DNA from: Dechloromonas sp.
GTDB lineage: Bacteria > Pseudomonadota > Gammaproteobacteria > Burkholderiales > Rhodocyclaceae
Reading direction: 5' to 3'
Length of the DNA stretch: 64,000 nt
Assembly (NCBI GenBank): GCA_011391255.1
Contig: JAABQV010000012.1
Span: forward strand, 19,671 to 83,670
Part shown: piece by piece, positions 34,290-43,114 of the stretch
How positions within the stretch are numbered: position 1 is the first letter of the stretch
Layout of the letters: every line of letters starts with the position of its first letter
Position numbers and translations under genes: made by a program
Notes under the pieces: model-generated
Databases searched by the model: none
Seen by the model: the letters and a program-made list of their open reading frames with translations, nothing else
Told to the model about the DNA's origin: nothing

Positions 34290-35150
34290 ATGACCAGCCA
34301 ATCACCTGTCGAGTTAAGTCACGAAGACCTGCAAAAAGTAATGTCCACCGTCGATATCCCGCCTTGCCCTGCAGTGCTGGTCAGTGCGATGGCCGAAGCA
34401 CAAAAAGACGAGCCGGATCTGCGCCGCTTGGCCGATCTGATCACCAATGATCCGGCGATGTCGGCGGCCGCGCTAAAGCTGGCCAATTCAGCGCTTTACC
34501 GTAGTGGCAGCGGAATCTCCGGCGTGCGTCAGGCGGTTGAGCGTCTTGGTACCAAGAATGTTGTCTGCATTGTTGTTTCGGTTGCGCTGCGATCCAGCGT
34601 TAGCGGCTTGCCTGCGGCTTGGGTTGAAAGTTTCTGGAAACGCAACACGCAACTAGCGCTCGCCGCAGCGATAATCGCCCGCCGGCAATTCGGCATCTCT
34701 TCCGATGCCGCATATACCTACACCTTGTTTCACGATGCTGCCATTCCGCTGATGATGAAGCGCTTTCCAGACTACGGGAAGGTGATTGAGAAGGCGATGG
34801 CGGATGGAAAGTTATTGGTCGAAGCTGAAAGCGAATATTTTCCCTGCTCGCATCCGATAGTCGGTTCGCTTCTGGTGCGTAACTGGGGATTGCCTTCTAT
34901 CCTTGGATTGGCGATTCGCTTCCACCATGAGCCGGATGCTTATGAACTGCCCGACAAAACCCTGCCCGGCGGTGCCCTATCGTTTATCGCCGTGACCCAG
35001 GTTGCCGAGCATATCAGCCACGAAATTTTCGGTGAAACCGATTTCGAAGTTGGCGATGAGTTATACAAGAAAGCGCTCGCCCATCTCGGTATTGGTGATG
35101 ATGAGCTGGAAGATCTGCGTTCCCAGGTTGCCGAAGCACTCGTTGAGTAA
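34290..35150 (+). CDS. HDOD-domain protein
   Basis: The 286-aa protein has a single HDOD domain spanning most of its length (from VDIPPCPAVLVSAMA near residue 16 to FHHEPDAYELPDKT near 215). HDOD proteins are HD-GYP relatives without the catalytic residues and usually act in signalling or motility control. No additional sensory domain is visible, and the C-terminal helices finish the fold. It is probably transcribed alone and converges on the NlpC/P60 gene. Confidence 0.85.
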   Translation: MTSQSPVELSHEDLQKVMSTVDIPPCPAVLVSAMAEAQKDEPDLRRLADLITNDPAMSAAALKLANSALYRSGSGISGVRQAVERLGTKNVVCIVVSVALRSSVSGLPAAWVESFWKRNTQLALAAAIIARRQFGISSDAAYTYTLFHDAAIPLMMKRFPDYGKVIEKAMADGKLLVEAESEYFPCSHPIVGSLLVRNWGLPSILGLAIRFHHEPDAYELPDKTLPGGALSFIAVTQVAEHISHEIFGETDFEVGDELYKKALAHLGIGDDELEDLRSQVAEALVE

Positions 35151-35156
35151 GGCTGG

Positions 35157-35657
35157 TCAGTCGAAGAGCGTTCGCGCAGCTTCGTAGCGCTGCGCGTAAT
35201 AGCGGTCTGCCAGTCGATCAATGCGCACCTTGCCGTTGCTTGACGGGGCGTGAACAAATCGGGCGTCGCCAATGTAAATGCCGACATGCGAAAAGGCGCG
35301 GTTGCTGGTGTTGAAGAAAACCAGATCGCCGGGTCGTAAATCCTGACGTTCGATGGGGCGCGACTGGCGGGCAATGTCAGCCGCGCTGCCACTGACTTTG
35401 AGCCCCAGCGTGCTTTGGTAAATATGACTGACCATGCCGCTACAATCGAGCCCGGCTTCAGGGTTTTTGCCGCCGAAGCGGTAGCCGGTATCGACCAGGC
35501 CGAGGGCGTAAAGCACGACCTCCACACCTTTATCGCTGCCAGTGCGCGCTGCTTGCGTTATAGTTTTTTCTGGCGCGGGCAGTCTCGGCGACGGGCTGCT
35601 ACAGGCAGCCAGAGCAGCGACATACACCAGCATGGCGACGTGAATTTTGCTAGGCAT
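35157..35657 (-). CDS. NlpC/P60 cell-wall peptidase lipoprotein
   Basis: The 166-aa protein has a lipobox LAAC with Cys19 and an NlpC/P60 domain with catalytic Cys72 (LDCSGMVSHIY), His124 (SHVGIYIGD) and His136 (FVHAPSS). Such lipoproteins cleave the stem peptides of peptidoglycan (Spr/MepS type). It is monocistronic and convergent with the HDOD gene. Confidence 0.92.
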   Translation of the reverse strand: MPSKIHVAMLVYVAALAACSSPSPRLPAPEKTITQAARTGSDKGVEVVLYALGLVDTGYRFGGKNPEAGLDCSGMVSHIYQSTLGLKVSGSAADIARQSRPIERQDLRPGDLVFFNTSNRAFSHVGIYIGDARFVHAPSSNGKVRIDRLADRYYAQRYEAARTLFD

Positions 35658-35743
35658 AAGCTAAAGTGTTTTCTATGAAACACCTGTAACTTACCGTTTT
35701 TTCGAGAATTTTCAAGTAAACGATTGTTCTGAATTTGTTCTTG

Positions 35744-35754
35744 TTGCGGTCAAC
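35744..35754 (-). repeat. Dispersed 11-mer GTTGACCGCAA, intergenic copy
   Basis: Exact copy in the divergent region between the NlpC/P60 gene and the Gly-rich protein gene. Confidence 0.7.
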
Positions 35755-35827
35755 GTGGTTTTTGGCCGAAAATTTATTGTCAGCTCTTGTCGCTACCAAA
35801 TCAAATGCCGATGTTGAGATAAAACAA

Positions 35828-36472
35828 ATGATCAAATTTTTCTTTCTCGCAATAGTCTTGCTCACGCTCTGGGCTTTATGGCGCAGCTGGTCGCGCCGGC
35901 GCCGGGCAGACTTTATCGACAACTTCCCTTATGTCCGTTATCTCGATAATCGTCTGGCGGCGCGCCGTCCGGAGTTGAGCGAGGCGCAACGGGCGGAAGT
36001 CTTTAGCGGCTTGCAGGACTATTTTCAGTACTGTCGCCAGGCTGGCCGGCGGATGGTCGCCATGCCTTCGCAGGCGGTTGATGATGCCTGGCACGAGTTC
36101 ATTTTGTTTACGCGCCAGTACGAGCGTTTTTGCCAAAACGCGTTTGGCCGTTTTCTGCATCACACACCGGCCGAGGCGATGAGTTCGCCGACACAGGCGA
36201 GCGATGGCATTCGCCGCGCCTGGCGCCTGGCTTGTGCGCAGGAGAAAATCAACCCTGAAAAGCCGGATCGCTTGCCGCGTTTGTTTGCCATGGATGCCCG
36301 CCTGATGATTGCCGGTGGATTTTTCTATCAACTTGATTGTTTGGCGGCCGGTCAGAACGGCCTCGGCTCAGGTTTTTGCGCCAGCCATATCGGTTGTGGC
36401 AGTGGCTGTTCCGGCGATTCCAGTAGCAGCGATGGTGACGGGGGTGGCGGCGGTGGTTGTGGCGGCGATTAG
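35828..36472 (+). CDS. Glycine-rich domain protein with N-terminal membrane anchor
   Basis: The 214-aa protein starts MIKFFFLAIVLLTLWALWRSWSRRRR, one membrane helix with a basic stop-transfer. The central region (DDAWHEFILFTRQYERFCQNAFGRFLHHTP) matches the glycine-rich-domain-containing family found in plants and bacteria. The C-terminus is a Cys/Ser/Gly/Asp tail (GCGSGCSGDSSSSDGDGG...CGGD). Six nt after its stop lies the convergent end of the 47-aa gene and the DUF4178/SPFH/DUF350 unit, suggesting a functional link. The function is unknown. Confidence 0.8.
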   Translation: MIKFFFLAIVLLTLWALWRSWSRRRRADFIDNFPYVRYLDNRLAARRPELSEAQRAEVFSGLQDYFQYCRQAGRRMVAMPSQAVDDAWHEFILFTRQYERFCQNAFGRFLHHTPAEAMSSPTQASDGIRRAWRLACAQEKINPEKPDRLPRLFAMDARLMIAGGFFYQLDCLAAGQNGLGSGFCASHIGCGSGCSGDSSSSDGDGGGGGGCGGD

Positions 36473-36477
36473 CCGGA

Positions 36478-36621
36478 CTACTTGTGGTAAATCCGGCTGC
36501 TGCCGCCTGAACCCGAACCGGGATTGGCGACGTTGTCGAACAAATTCCAGCCCTGATGCTGGGCGTAACCGAACATGGCCAAGGCAAAGATACCGGTAAC
36601 AAGGTTGAAGTTTTTGAACAT
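36478..36621 (-). CDS. 47-aa membrane-associated small protein
   Basis: The product begins MFKNFNLVTGIFALAMFGYAQ, a single hydrophobic helix, followed by HQGWNLFDNV and a short Gly/Ser/Pro tail (NPGSGSGGSSRIYHK). Its ATG overlaps the stop of the DUF4178 gene (TGATG), which indicates translational coupling and supports it being real. No similar characterised protein is known to me. It is the last gene of the SPFH module. Confidence 0.72.
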   Translation of the reverse strand: MFKNFNLVTGIFALAMFGYAQHQGWNLFDNVANPGSGSGGSSRIYHK

Positions 36622-38567
36622 CAGTCGTCCGAATCTGAGTCACTGCTGGAAATAGGCGCGTGGTCGCTTTCCGACCAGCGTTTGGTTTCAAACGCGGCCA
36701 GGCGCAAGCGGGTAAATACCGGGAAGATGATCAGGAAAATCATCAGGATTACATAATTTGACCAGCCGTTACCGCCGCTCAGAACCTCGATGGTGTCGCG
36801 TACCGGTGTGCTGTTTTCCGGGGCCAAATCCGGGTCGACCGTAAGATAGTAGGTGCCGGGCGGGATGTTGAGGAAAACCACCTCATCCTCGCGGCTGCCT
36901 TCCGACCAGCTTTCGCCGCCGTCACGCCCGTAGTAATAGGCAATTTCACGCGTTGCCGGCCAGGCCTGACCGCTGACTTTGTTGACCAGAAGGATGTCGA
37001 GACCAATCCAGTTGTTGTCGAGCGAGGTGCTGTTGCGCACGGTGATTTTGCGCGGCTTGCCACGGATCTCGAACTCACGGGTGGTCAGTGAATCCTCGAT
37101 CGTCTGCGGGCTGAATTCAACTGCCTGGCGCAACAGCGAGGTGCCGCCGAGAATAAAAACAAAGATTAATTGCAGCAGTGTGGCGGCCAGGCCAAATTTC
37201 CAGAATTGGCTGCAAACGCGCTTGTGCGTGGCTTCCCACGGATTCGGCTGATTGGCGTAAACGTTGATTGGTGTCGGCAGATTGCCAGATAGTTTGAAAG
37301 CTTCCTTGATGACTTCCGGCTCAACATAGCTACCCAGCGACCAGGATAATTCGCTGTTCGTCGACTCGCGTGACAGCATCAAGGGTGGCGCCACGTAATC
37401 GACCACCTGATTGTTCTCGCCGACGCGGACTCGCCAGGTGAATTCACCAGCAACCTGAATTACTTGGGCGGATTGGGTCGAGGCAAAGTGTTTGAACTTC
37501 TGCCCGCTGAATTGCACCTCGGCCAGTTCCATCGCGCCACTGCTAGCCGGCGGATGCGAGAGAACATCGGCCGTATTCCAATGGCCGTTGTATTCGGTCA
37601 GCCAACGATAAGTTGCGTTATCTCCAGCCAGCAAATATTCCCGCCAGTCGTAAGCAATCCCTTCAATTGTGGTTTGCTTGACCAGAAAGCCGATTACTTC
37701 GACCGGCTTGCCCTCGAGGGTGCCTTTGCTGCCGAGGGGAATTCGCGGACTATATCTTTCATCACGCTGACTGAGTGCCTTGGAGAGCAACTTGTGATTT
37801 GCGTCCGCGGTATCGACCACAGCGCCGCAAGAGGCGCAGCCAACCGCGAGAATTTCCTTCGAGCGCGCCGACATCGGCGAACCGCAACTCGGGCAGCGAA
37901 ATACCTGAGCTTGAACGGTAGCCGTCGGGATCGCCATGCCCTGACGCAGGTTGTTCATCTTCAGCGTGTCAAACACCACTGGCTCGCCGAGGAAAAGCAG
38001 CGGCGGTATTTCAGAGTAATCCAGCGTGGCGAAGGTCGGGCCGGTTTTTGCACTGCTTCTCAGGTCGACCGCCGGCAATGGGTAGCCGGCGCCGACTTTG
38101 AAGGGCAGTTCGCCCTGGCCGGCAATGCATTCGGCCAGCTCGATATTGGTGACTGTCCATGGCCGGCTGGCCATTACGAAGCGCTGGCCAATCTTGAGGT
38201 CGTCAAAGATCGGCAGCGTTTCCTGAGGATGTTCGATGAAGGAAACCACATACTCGCCGCCGGCTTCGGAAAGCCAGCCGGTGCGCATGTCGTCGAACAT
38301 CAGGTACCACTCGTTCCAGATGCCCTGGCGGTACTTGATCTGAATGCGCCCGATCAGCGCGAAATGCACGCCCTGATAACTGCCTTCGGCGCCAAGCTGG
38401 AGGGGCGAACGATCCTCGACCAGAGCCGCCATTTTGCCAATGTCTTCGAGTTGCTGATCGTGACGGATCAGCGTGCTTTGGCAGTACTCGCAAACGGCAA
38501 AAATCGACGCAGCCGATTGAAATACAACCGGTGCGCCGCAGGATGGGCAGGTAGCGGTCTGGGCCAC
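36621..38567 (-). CDS. DUF4178-family zinc-ribbon membrane protein
   Basis: The 648-aa protein has two zinc-ribbon motifs (CPSC...CEYC at residues about 8-33; CPSC...CASC near 225-247), each followed by a DUF4178 domain with typical WNEWYLMFDD and YDWREYLLAGDN strands. Two membrane helices lie in the C-terminal half (FGLAATLLQLIFVFILGG and NYVILMIFLIIFPVFTRL) around an extracytoplasmic beta-rich domain. A GTG start is used because the upstream frame stops at TAA. It lies 15 nt after the SPFH gene. Biochemical role unknown. Confidence 0.85.
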   Translation of the reverse strand: MAQTATCPSCGAPVVFQSAASIFAVCEYCQSTLIRHDQQLEDIGKMAALVEDRSPLQLGAEGSYQGVHFALIGRIQIKYRQGIWNEWYLMFDDMRTGWLSEAGGEYVVSFIEHPQETLPIFDDLKIGQRFVMASRPWTVTNIELAECIAGQGELPFKVGAGYPLPAVDLRSSAKTGPTFATLDYSEIPPLLFLGEPVVFDTLKMNNLRQGMAIPTATVQAQVFRCPSCGSPMSARSKEILAVGCASCGAVVDTADANHKLLSKALSQRDERYSPRIPLGSKGTLEGKPVEVIGFLVKQTTIEGIAYDWREYLLAGDNATYRWLTEYNGHWNTADVLSHPPASSGAMELAEVQFSGQKFKHFASTQSAQVIQVAGEFTWRVRVGENNQVVDYVAPPLMLSRESTNSELSWSLGSYVEPEVIKEAFKLSGNLPTPINVYANQPNPWEATHKRVCSQFWKFGLAATLLQLIFVFILGGTSLLRQAVEFSPQTIEDSLTTREFEIRGKPRKITVRNSTSLDNNWIGLDILLVNKVSGQAWPATREIAYYYGRDGGESWSEGSREDEVVFLNIPPGTYYLTVDPDLAPENSTPVRDTIEVLSGGNGWSNYVILMIFLIIFPVFTRLRLAAFETKRWSESDHAPISSSDSDSDD

Positions 38568-38582
38568 GGGCCGCTGTGGGGC

Positions 38583-39620
38583 TTAAGTGAGTTTGTTGAG
38601 AATCGCGGCTTTTTTGGCCTCGTATTCCTCTTTCGAAATAATACCCTTCTCGGATAGCCCATGCAGTTTTTCCAGCGTTGCCACCCAATCGTCTTCGGCA
38701 GCCGGCGTTGCGACAGGTGTTGCGCCGGGGGCGGGTGCCTGCGGGGCTGCGCCAGGTTGCATAGCCTGCGCCATCGACTGCCCCATCACTTGGCCCATGC
38801 CGATACCGGCACCCATGCCGACGCCCATGCCGGCCATGCCTCCTTCGTTGGCGGCGGCGAGCGGGATGCTGTTGGCGACCTGGTACTGGGTGAAACGCCC
38901 CATGTCGCCGATCATGTTCATGCCGATCTTCTGGTCGAGAATCTTTTGCAACTCTTCCGGCAAGGAGACGTTTTGCACAATCAGCGAATCGAGTGTCAGG
39001 CCGAACTCGGCAAACATCGGCGCCATCTTGAACTGCATGGCTTTGCCGAATTCATCCTGATTGGCCGCCATGTCGATGAAGGCGACACCGGATTCGCCAA
39101 AGAGATCGGTCATCCCGGCGACCATGGTGTTGCGCAACTGGCCTTCGAGTTCCTCGCGAGTGTAACTTTCGCGGGTCCCGGAAATCTTCTGGTAGAAGGT
39201 CTTGGCGTCGCTCAGGTGATACGAATAAATCCCGAAAGCGCGCATCCGGATGATGCCGAATTCCTTGTCGCGGATGGTGATCGGGTTCGGCGTCCCCCAT
39301 TTCTGGTCAAGTTGGGTGCGCGTCGAGAAGAAATAGAGATCCGACTTGAACGGGGATTCAAAGAGCTTGTCCCAGTTTTTAAGGTAGGTCAGAACGGGCA
39401 GGGTTTGTGTTGTCAGCTTGTACATGCCCGGGCTGAAAACGTCGGCGACCGTGCCTTCATTGACGAAGAGTGCCAGTTGCGAATCGCGCACGGTGAGGCT
39501 GGCGCCGTTCTGGATTTCCATCTCGGCCATCGGGAAACGCGAGGCCAGTGTGCCATCACCATCCTCAGTCCATTGCAGGATGTCGATAAATTGCTTCTTG
39601 ATAAAGTCCATCAGCGCCAT
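38583..39620 (-). CDS. SPFH-domain protein with C-terminal SHOCT segment
   Basis: The 345-aa protein has an SPFH/virion-core-type domain (residues about 30-260), then a Met/Gly/Ala-rich linker (GGMAGMGVGMGAGIGMGQ) and a SHOCT-like end (LEKLHGLSEKGIISKEEYEAKKAAILNKL). SPFH proteins organise membranes or bind stress factors. The ATG at 39620 follows AGGAG by six bases. It is sandwiched between DUF350 and DUF4178, a pairing seen in other bacteria. Confidence 0.88.
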   Translation of the reverse strand: MALMDFIKKQFIDILQWTEDGDGTLASRFPMAEMEIQNGASLTVRDSQLALFVNEGTVADVFSPGMYKLTTQTLPVLTYLKNWDKLFESPFKSDLYFFSTRTQLDQKWGTPNPITIRDKEFGIIRMRAFGIYSYHLSDAKTFYQKISGTRESYTREELEGQLRNTMVAGMTDLFGESGVAFIDMAANQDEFGKAMQFKMAPMFAEFGLTLDSLIVQNVSLPEELQKILDQKIGMNMIGDMGRFTQYQVANSIPLAAANEGGMAGMGVGMGAGIGMGQVMGQSMAQAMQPGAAPQAPAPGATPVATPAAEDDWVATLEKLHGLSEKGIISKEEYEAKKAAILNKLT

Positions 39621-39637
39621 GCTTGTCTCCTGAGTTA

Positions 39638-40039
39638 TCAAATAATGCAACCGGCGTTGAGAATGCCAACCCCGACCGAAAGTGAAGCGAGAAAAACCCC
39701 GGAGGCGATTTTGCCTTGCGGGATCGATTCGTTTAAGCGTGGCAGTGCAAGACGTGCAGCCACATAAACCAGCAACTGAACTGCGCCGGCAATCACCGCC
39801 CAGCCAATCATGGCGTAAAGGTTGTGGCTGACCGCCACCGAGACGGCGATCGGCAGCGCAAAGCCGATAACCGCACCGCCCAGCGTGATGGCGGCAGCGG
39901 TGTTGCCCTCGCGGATGAGCGTCAACTCGCTATAGGGCGTGATCAGGTCGTAAAGCAGGGCAAAGGCGAGCAGCAGCACGACGGCTGTCGCGAAGAAGCT
40001 GGCAAAGGCGGGCAGGCTATTGATAACCGGATCAAACAT
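39638..40039 (-). CDS. DUF350-family membrane protein
   Basis: The 133-aa protein has four membrane segments arranged as two DUF350 repeats, each with a small-residue helix (ITLGGAVIGFALPIAVSVAVS and IASGVFLASLSVGVGILNAGC). DUF350 proteins (YjfL group) occur with SPFH, PspA-like or ATP-grasp peptide ligase genes in membrane-stress operons. The ATG at 40039 follows gggaga. It opens the minus-strand operon. Confidence 0.85.
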   Translation of the reverse strand: MFDPVINSLPAFASFFATAVVLLLAFALLYDLITPYSELTLIREGNTAAAITLGGAVIGFALPIAVSVAVSHNLYAMIGWAVIAGAVQLLVYVAARLALPRLNESIPQGKIASGVFLASLSVGVGILNAGCII

Positions 40040-40105
40040 GGTTTCTCCCGGAAACGGACGGTTTGTGGGTGATTGTGAGCCGCAGCGGAACAATATTCAA
40101 TAGTT

Positions 40106-40819
40106 TTACGTCATTGAATAGCGGGCTAAGCCTTCAAGGACGAGATTTTCGACTCGCCGGTGAGGAATTGTCAGTTGTGATGCCAGAAATTCAGCGTTGC
40201 CGCCGGAGATCAGGCAGGTTGCATTTGGCTCGCCGGCGATCTGCCGAAAGGCGCGCTCAATGGCGCCGAGTTGCGCCTCGATGCAGCCGCTGATGATGGC
40301 GTCGTGGGTGTTGCGCGGAAAGGCTTTGTGTTCGCCGTTGGCTAGCGGCAAGGCGGCGGTATCGCGCGCCAGTGACTGGCGCATCAAGTCAAGGCCGGGC
40401 AGAATCAGTCCGCCAAGAAAATGGCCGTTCGCCGCCAGTGTATCGATGGTCGTTGCCGTGCCGGCCATTACCACCAGGCAGGCGGCGGGGGAAATGCCAC
40501 GGGCGCCAATCATTGCCAGCCAGCGGTCAACGCCCAATTGCGCGGGATTTTCGTAGCCGTTGAAAACGCCGGCTGCACCGGCGCTAGTTTTTACGTCGCT
40601 GATCAGTGCTTGCCACGCTATCAAAGCATCGCGAATCGACTGTGTTACCGGGCTTCCGGCAACGCTGGCCAGACAGACCGCAGTTGGTTGCCAGGTATCG
40701 GTCAAGTTTGTCAGCTCTGCGACATTGGTGTGCGCAACTGCTCCTTGTGCCAGCCATTTCTGGCCATTGTAGGCACCCCATTTGATGCGCGTGTTACCGC
40801 AGTCGATACAGAAAATCAT
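40106..40819 (-). CDS. coaX: Type III pantothenate kinase CoaX
   Basis: The 237-aa protein has the ASKHA phosphate motifs DCGNTRIKWG at the N-terminus, GVDRWLAMIGAR in the middle and MAGTATTIDTL, all characteristic of CoaX, which phosphorylates pantothenate in the first step of CoA synthesis. Its start overlaps the birA stop (ATGA). This birA-coaX arrangement is common in betaproteobacteria. Confidence 0.95.
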   Translation of the reverse strand: MIFCIDCGNTRIKWGAYNGQKWLAQGAVAHTNVAELTNLTDTWQPTAVCLASVAGSPVTQSIRDALIAWQALISDVKTSAGAAGVFNGYENPAQLGVDRWLAMIGARGISPAACLVVMAGTATTIDTLAANGHFLGGLILPGLDLMRQSLARDTAALPLANGEHKAFPRNTHDAIISGCIEAQLGAIERAFRQIAGEPNATCLISGGNAEFLASQLTIPHRRVENLVLEGLARYSMT

Positions 40820-41607
40820 GCTGGGCGGAGGCTGACATCGCCGGAGAGTATGCGTTGAATGCCGCTGGCAGTTTCAAGTAGCAGCGCCCCGTCATGGTCT
40901 ACGCCCCGGCAGATGCCGGTTAGCGGCTCACTCTCGTCGGCCAGCAACTGCACTGGCTGATTCTGCCAGGCGTGGCACGATTGCCATTCATTTTTCAGGC
41001 CAAAAAAGCCGTCAACCGCAACCGTTTCCAATACGCCGGCCAAAGCGACGAGGATGCTTGCAAGAAGATCGTGACGGTCGGGCAAGTGCTCCATTGCCTC
41101 GCTCAAACCGGCGGCGGGTTGCGGCAACTCGCCTGCCGGGCGCTGCAGGTTGAGGCCAATACCGATAATTACCTGGGTGCCTCGGCGATCCGAGGCAAGT
41201 TCGATCAGGACGCCCGCGATCTTGGCGTAGCCACCATCCCGGCGCAACAGCACATCATTCGGCCACTTCAGGCGAATGTCGCTGGCGCCAAGGCTTTCCA
41301 GCGCGCGCACCAAGCCGACGCCGACGGCCAGAGAGAGTCCGGAAAGCTGGCTGGCCGAACCGCTGAAACGCCAGAGCAAAGAAAAAGTCAGGCTGTTTTC
41401 CGGTGATGATAGCCATTGTCGACCACGGCGGCCACGGCCGGCAATTTGTTGGTCGGCCACGATCACGCTACCGGCGGGGGCGCCGCGCTCGGCCCGGCGC
41501 AGTAGCTCACTGCTGCTCGAGTCGCAGGTATCCAGTGCGTCAACGTCAAAGCGCCCGGCCAGCGTGCCAAGGAGGGATTTGAGGAGGGACGGGTCGATGA
41601 GCGCCAT
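40816..41607 (-). CDS. birA: Biotin-[acetyl-CoA-carboxylase] ligase BirA
   Basis: The 263-aa protein has the catalytic biotin-binding loop GRGRRGRQWLS, LKWPNDVLL and the C-terminal SH3-like domain. It attaches biotin to the BCCP subunit. The usual N-terminal DNA-binding winged helix is absent: the protein begins about 30 residues before the catalytic domain, so it is a group I ligase without repressor function. It is the first gene of the birA-coaX pair. Confidence 0.93.
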   Translation of the reverse strand: MALIDPSLLKSLLGTLAGRFDVDALDTCDSSSSELLRRAERGAPAGSVIVADQQIAGRGRRGRQWLSSPENSLTFSLLWRFSGSASQLSGLSLAVGVGLVRALESLGASDIRLKWPNDVLLRRDGGYAKIAGVLIELASDRRGTQVIIGIGLNLQRPAGELPQPAAGLSEAMEHLPDRHDLLASILVALAGVLETVAVDGFFGLKNEWQSCHAWQNQPVQLLADESEPLTGICRGVDHDGALLLETASGIQRILSGDVSLRPA

Positions 41608-41653
41608 GCGTTGATTCTACATTGCAGCGCCCGGCGTTGTAGCCCGATAAAGC

Positions 41654-43066
41654 TCAGTCAGTCGCGGCTTCCTTGCCGCTCTCGATACGCAACTCGGCAA
41701 TTTTGCGGGTGATGGTGTTGCGCCCGATGCCGAGTGCCTGCGCGGCTTCAATCCTCCGTCCGCCGGTGTGCGCCAGTGCCCGGGAAATCAGGATCCGTTC
41801 AAACTGCTGTTCGAGCAAACCATGGACATCCGGCACGCCCCGCGCCAGCAGGCGGTCGACTTCGTCTTCGAGGGCGCCTTCCCAGTCGGTCGCCAGCGCC
41901 GACGGCACCGCTTCACGCAATTCGACGGGCAGGTCACTGATTTCGATTTGCTGGCCGGGAGCCATCACCGTTAGCCAGTGACAGAGATTTTCCAGTTGCC
42001 GTACGTTGCCCTGGAAATCGAGCCCGCTAAGATATTTGAGCGCCGGATCGGAGAGCCGCTTGGCCTCAACACCGAGCTCGCGGGCACTTTTTTGCATGAA
42101 GTGCTTGGTCAGCAGAGGGATGTCTTCGCGCCGTTCGCGCAATGAGGGCAGGCGAATGCGGATGACGTTCAGGCGATGGAACAGGTCTTCGCGGAACAGC
42201 CCGTCCTTGACCCGTGTTTCCAGATTCTGGTGCGTCGCGGCGATCACCCGAACGTTGGCCTTGATCGGCGAGTGGCCACCAACCCGATAAAAATGTCCAT
42301 CGGACAAGACGCGCAGCAGGCGGGTTTGCAATTCTTGCGGCATGTCGCCGATTTCGTCGAGAAACAGCGTTCCGCTTTCGGCCTGCTCGAAGCGTCCCCG
42401 GCGTTGCGCTTGGGCACCGGTAAATGAGCCGCGCTCATGGCCGAAGAGTTCCGATTCAAGCAGATCCTTGGGGATGGCGGCCGTGTTGATCGCCACGAAA
42501 GGCTTGTCGGCCCGCATGCTGTGGCGGTGCAGGGCGCGCGCTACGAGTTCCTTGCCGGAACCGGACTCGCCGGTGATCAGCACCGTGGCGTTGGATAGCG
42601 CCAAGCGGCCGATGGCGCGAAACACTTCCTGCATCGCCGGTGCCTGCCCGAGAATCTCGGGTGCCAGTCCATCTTCTTCGGCCGCACCACTTTGGTGCAT
42701 CGATTCGTCAATCGCACGCTGGATCAGTTCGACAGCCTGATCGACATCAAATGGCTTCGGCAGATATTCAAAAGCGCCGCCCTGAAAAGCGGCAACTGCA
42801 CTTTCCAGGTCGGAATAAGCCGTCATGATGATCACCGGCAGCGAAGGAAAGCGCGTTTTGACTTCCTGAAGCAGCTCAAGCCCCGATTGGCCGGGCATGC
42901 GGATGTCGGAGAGCAATACCTGCGGCGGCTCGGCGCCTTGCTCAAGCTGCGAAATTGCCTCGGTGGCCGAGGCGAAGCTCTTGAAGGGAATGCCTTCGCG
43001 GCTGAGGGTTTTTTCGAGTACCCAGCGGATGGAACGATCGTCATCGACGATCCAGACCGGTTTCAT
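41654..43066 (-). CDS. ntrC: Nitrogen regulation response regulator NtrC
   Basis: The 470-aa sigma-54 activator has a receiver domain with D54 (LLSDIRMPG), an AAA+ domain with Walker A GESGSGKE, the sigma-54 contact loop GSFTGA (Ser in place of the more common Ala) and Walker B LFLDEIGDM, and a Fis-type HTH at the C-terminus (ALGIGRNTITRKIAEL). The ATG at 43066 removes a short unsupported extension. It lies downstream of ntrB with about 50 nt between. Confidence 0.96.
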   Translation of the reverse strand: MKPVWIVDDDRSIRWVLEKTLSREGIPFKSFASATEAISQLEQGAEPPQVLLSDIRMPGQSGLELLQEVKTRFPSLPVIIMTAYSDLESAVAAFQGGAFEYLPKPFDVDQAVELIQRAIDESMHQSGAAEEDGLAPEILGQAPAMQEVFRAIGRLALSNATVLITGESGSGKELVARALHRHSMRADKPFVAINTAAIPKDLLESELFGHERGSFTGAQAQRRGRFEQAESGTLFLDEIGDMPQELQTRLLRVLSDGHFYRVGGHSPIKANVRVIAATHQNLETRVKDGLFREDLFHRLNVIRIRLPSLRERREDIPLLTKHFMQKSARELGVEAKRLSDPALKYLSGLDFQGNVRQLENLCHWLTVMAPGQQIEISDLPVELREAVPSALATDWEGALEDEVDRLLARGVPDVHGLLEQQFERILISRALAHTGGRRIEAAQALGIGRNTITRKIAELRIESGKEAATD

Positions 43067-43114
43067 ATTTTTCTGCCCATCAGTTCGTTGCAATGGCTAA
43101 TGCAGAAGCAAAAC

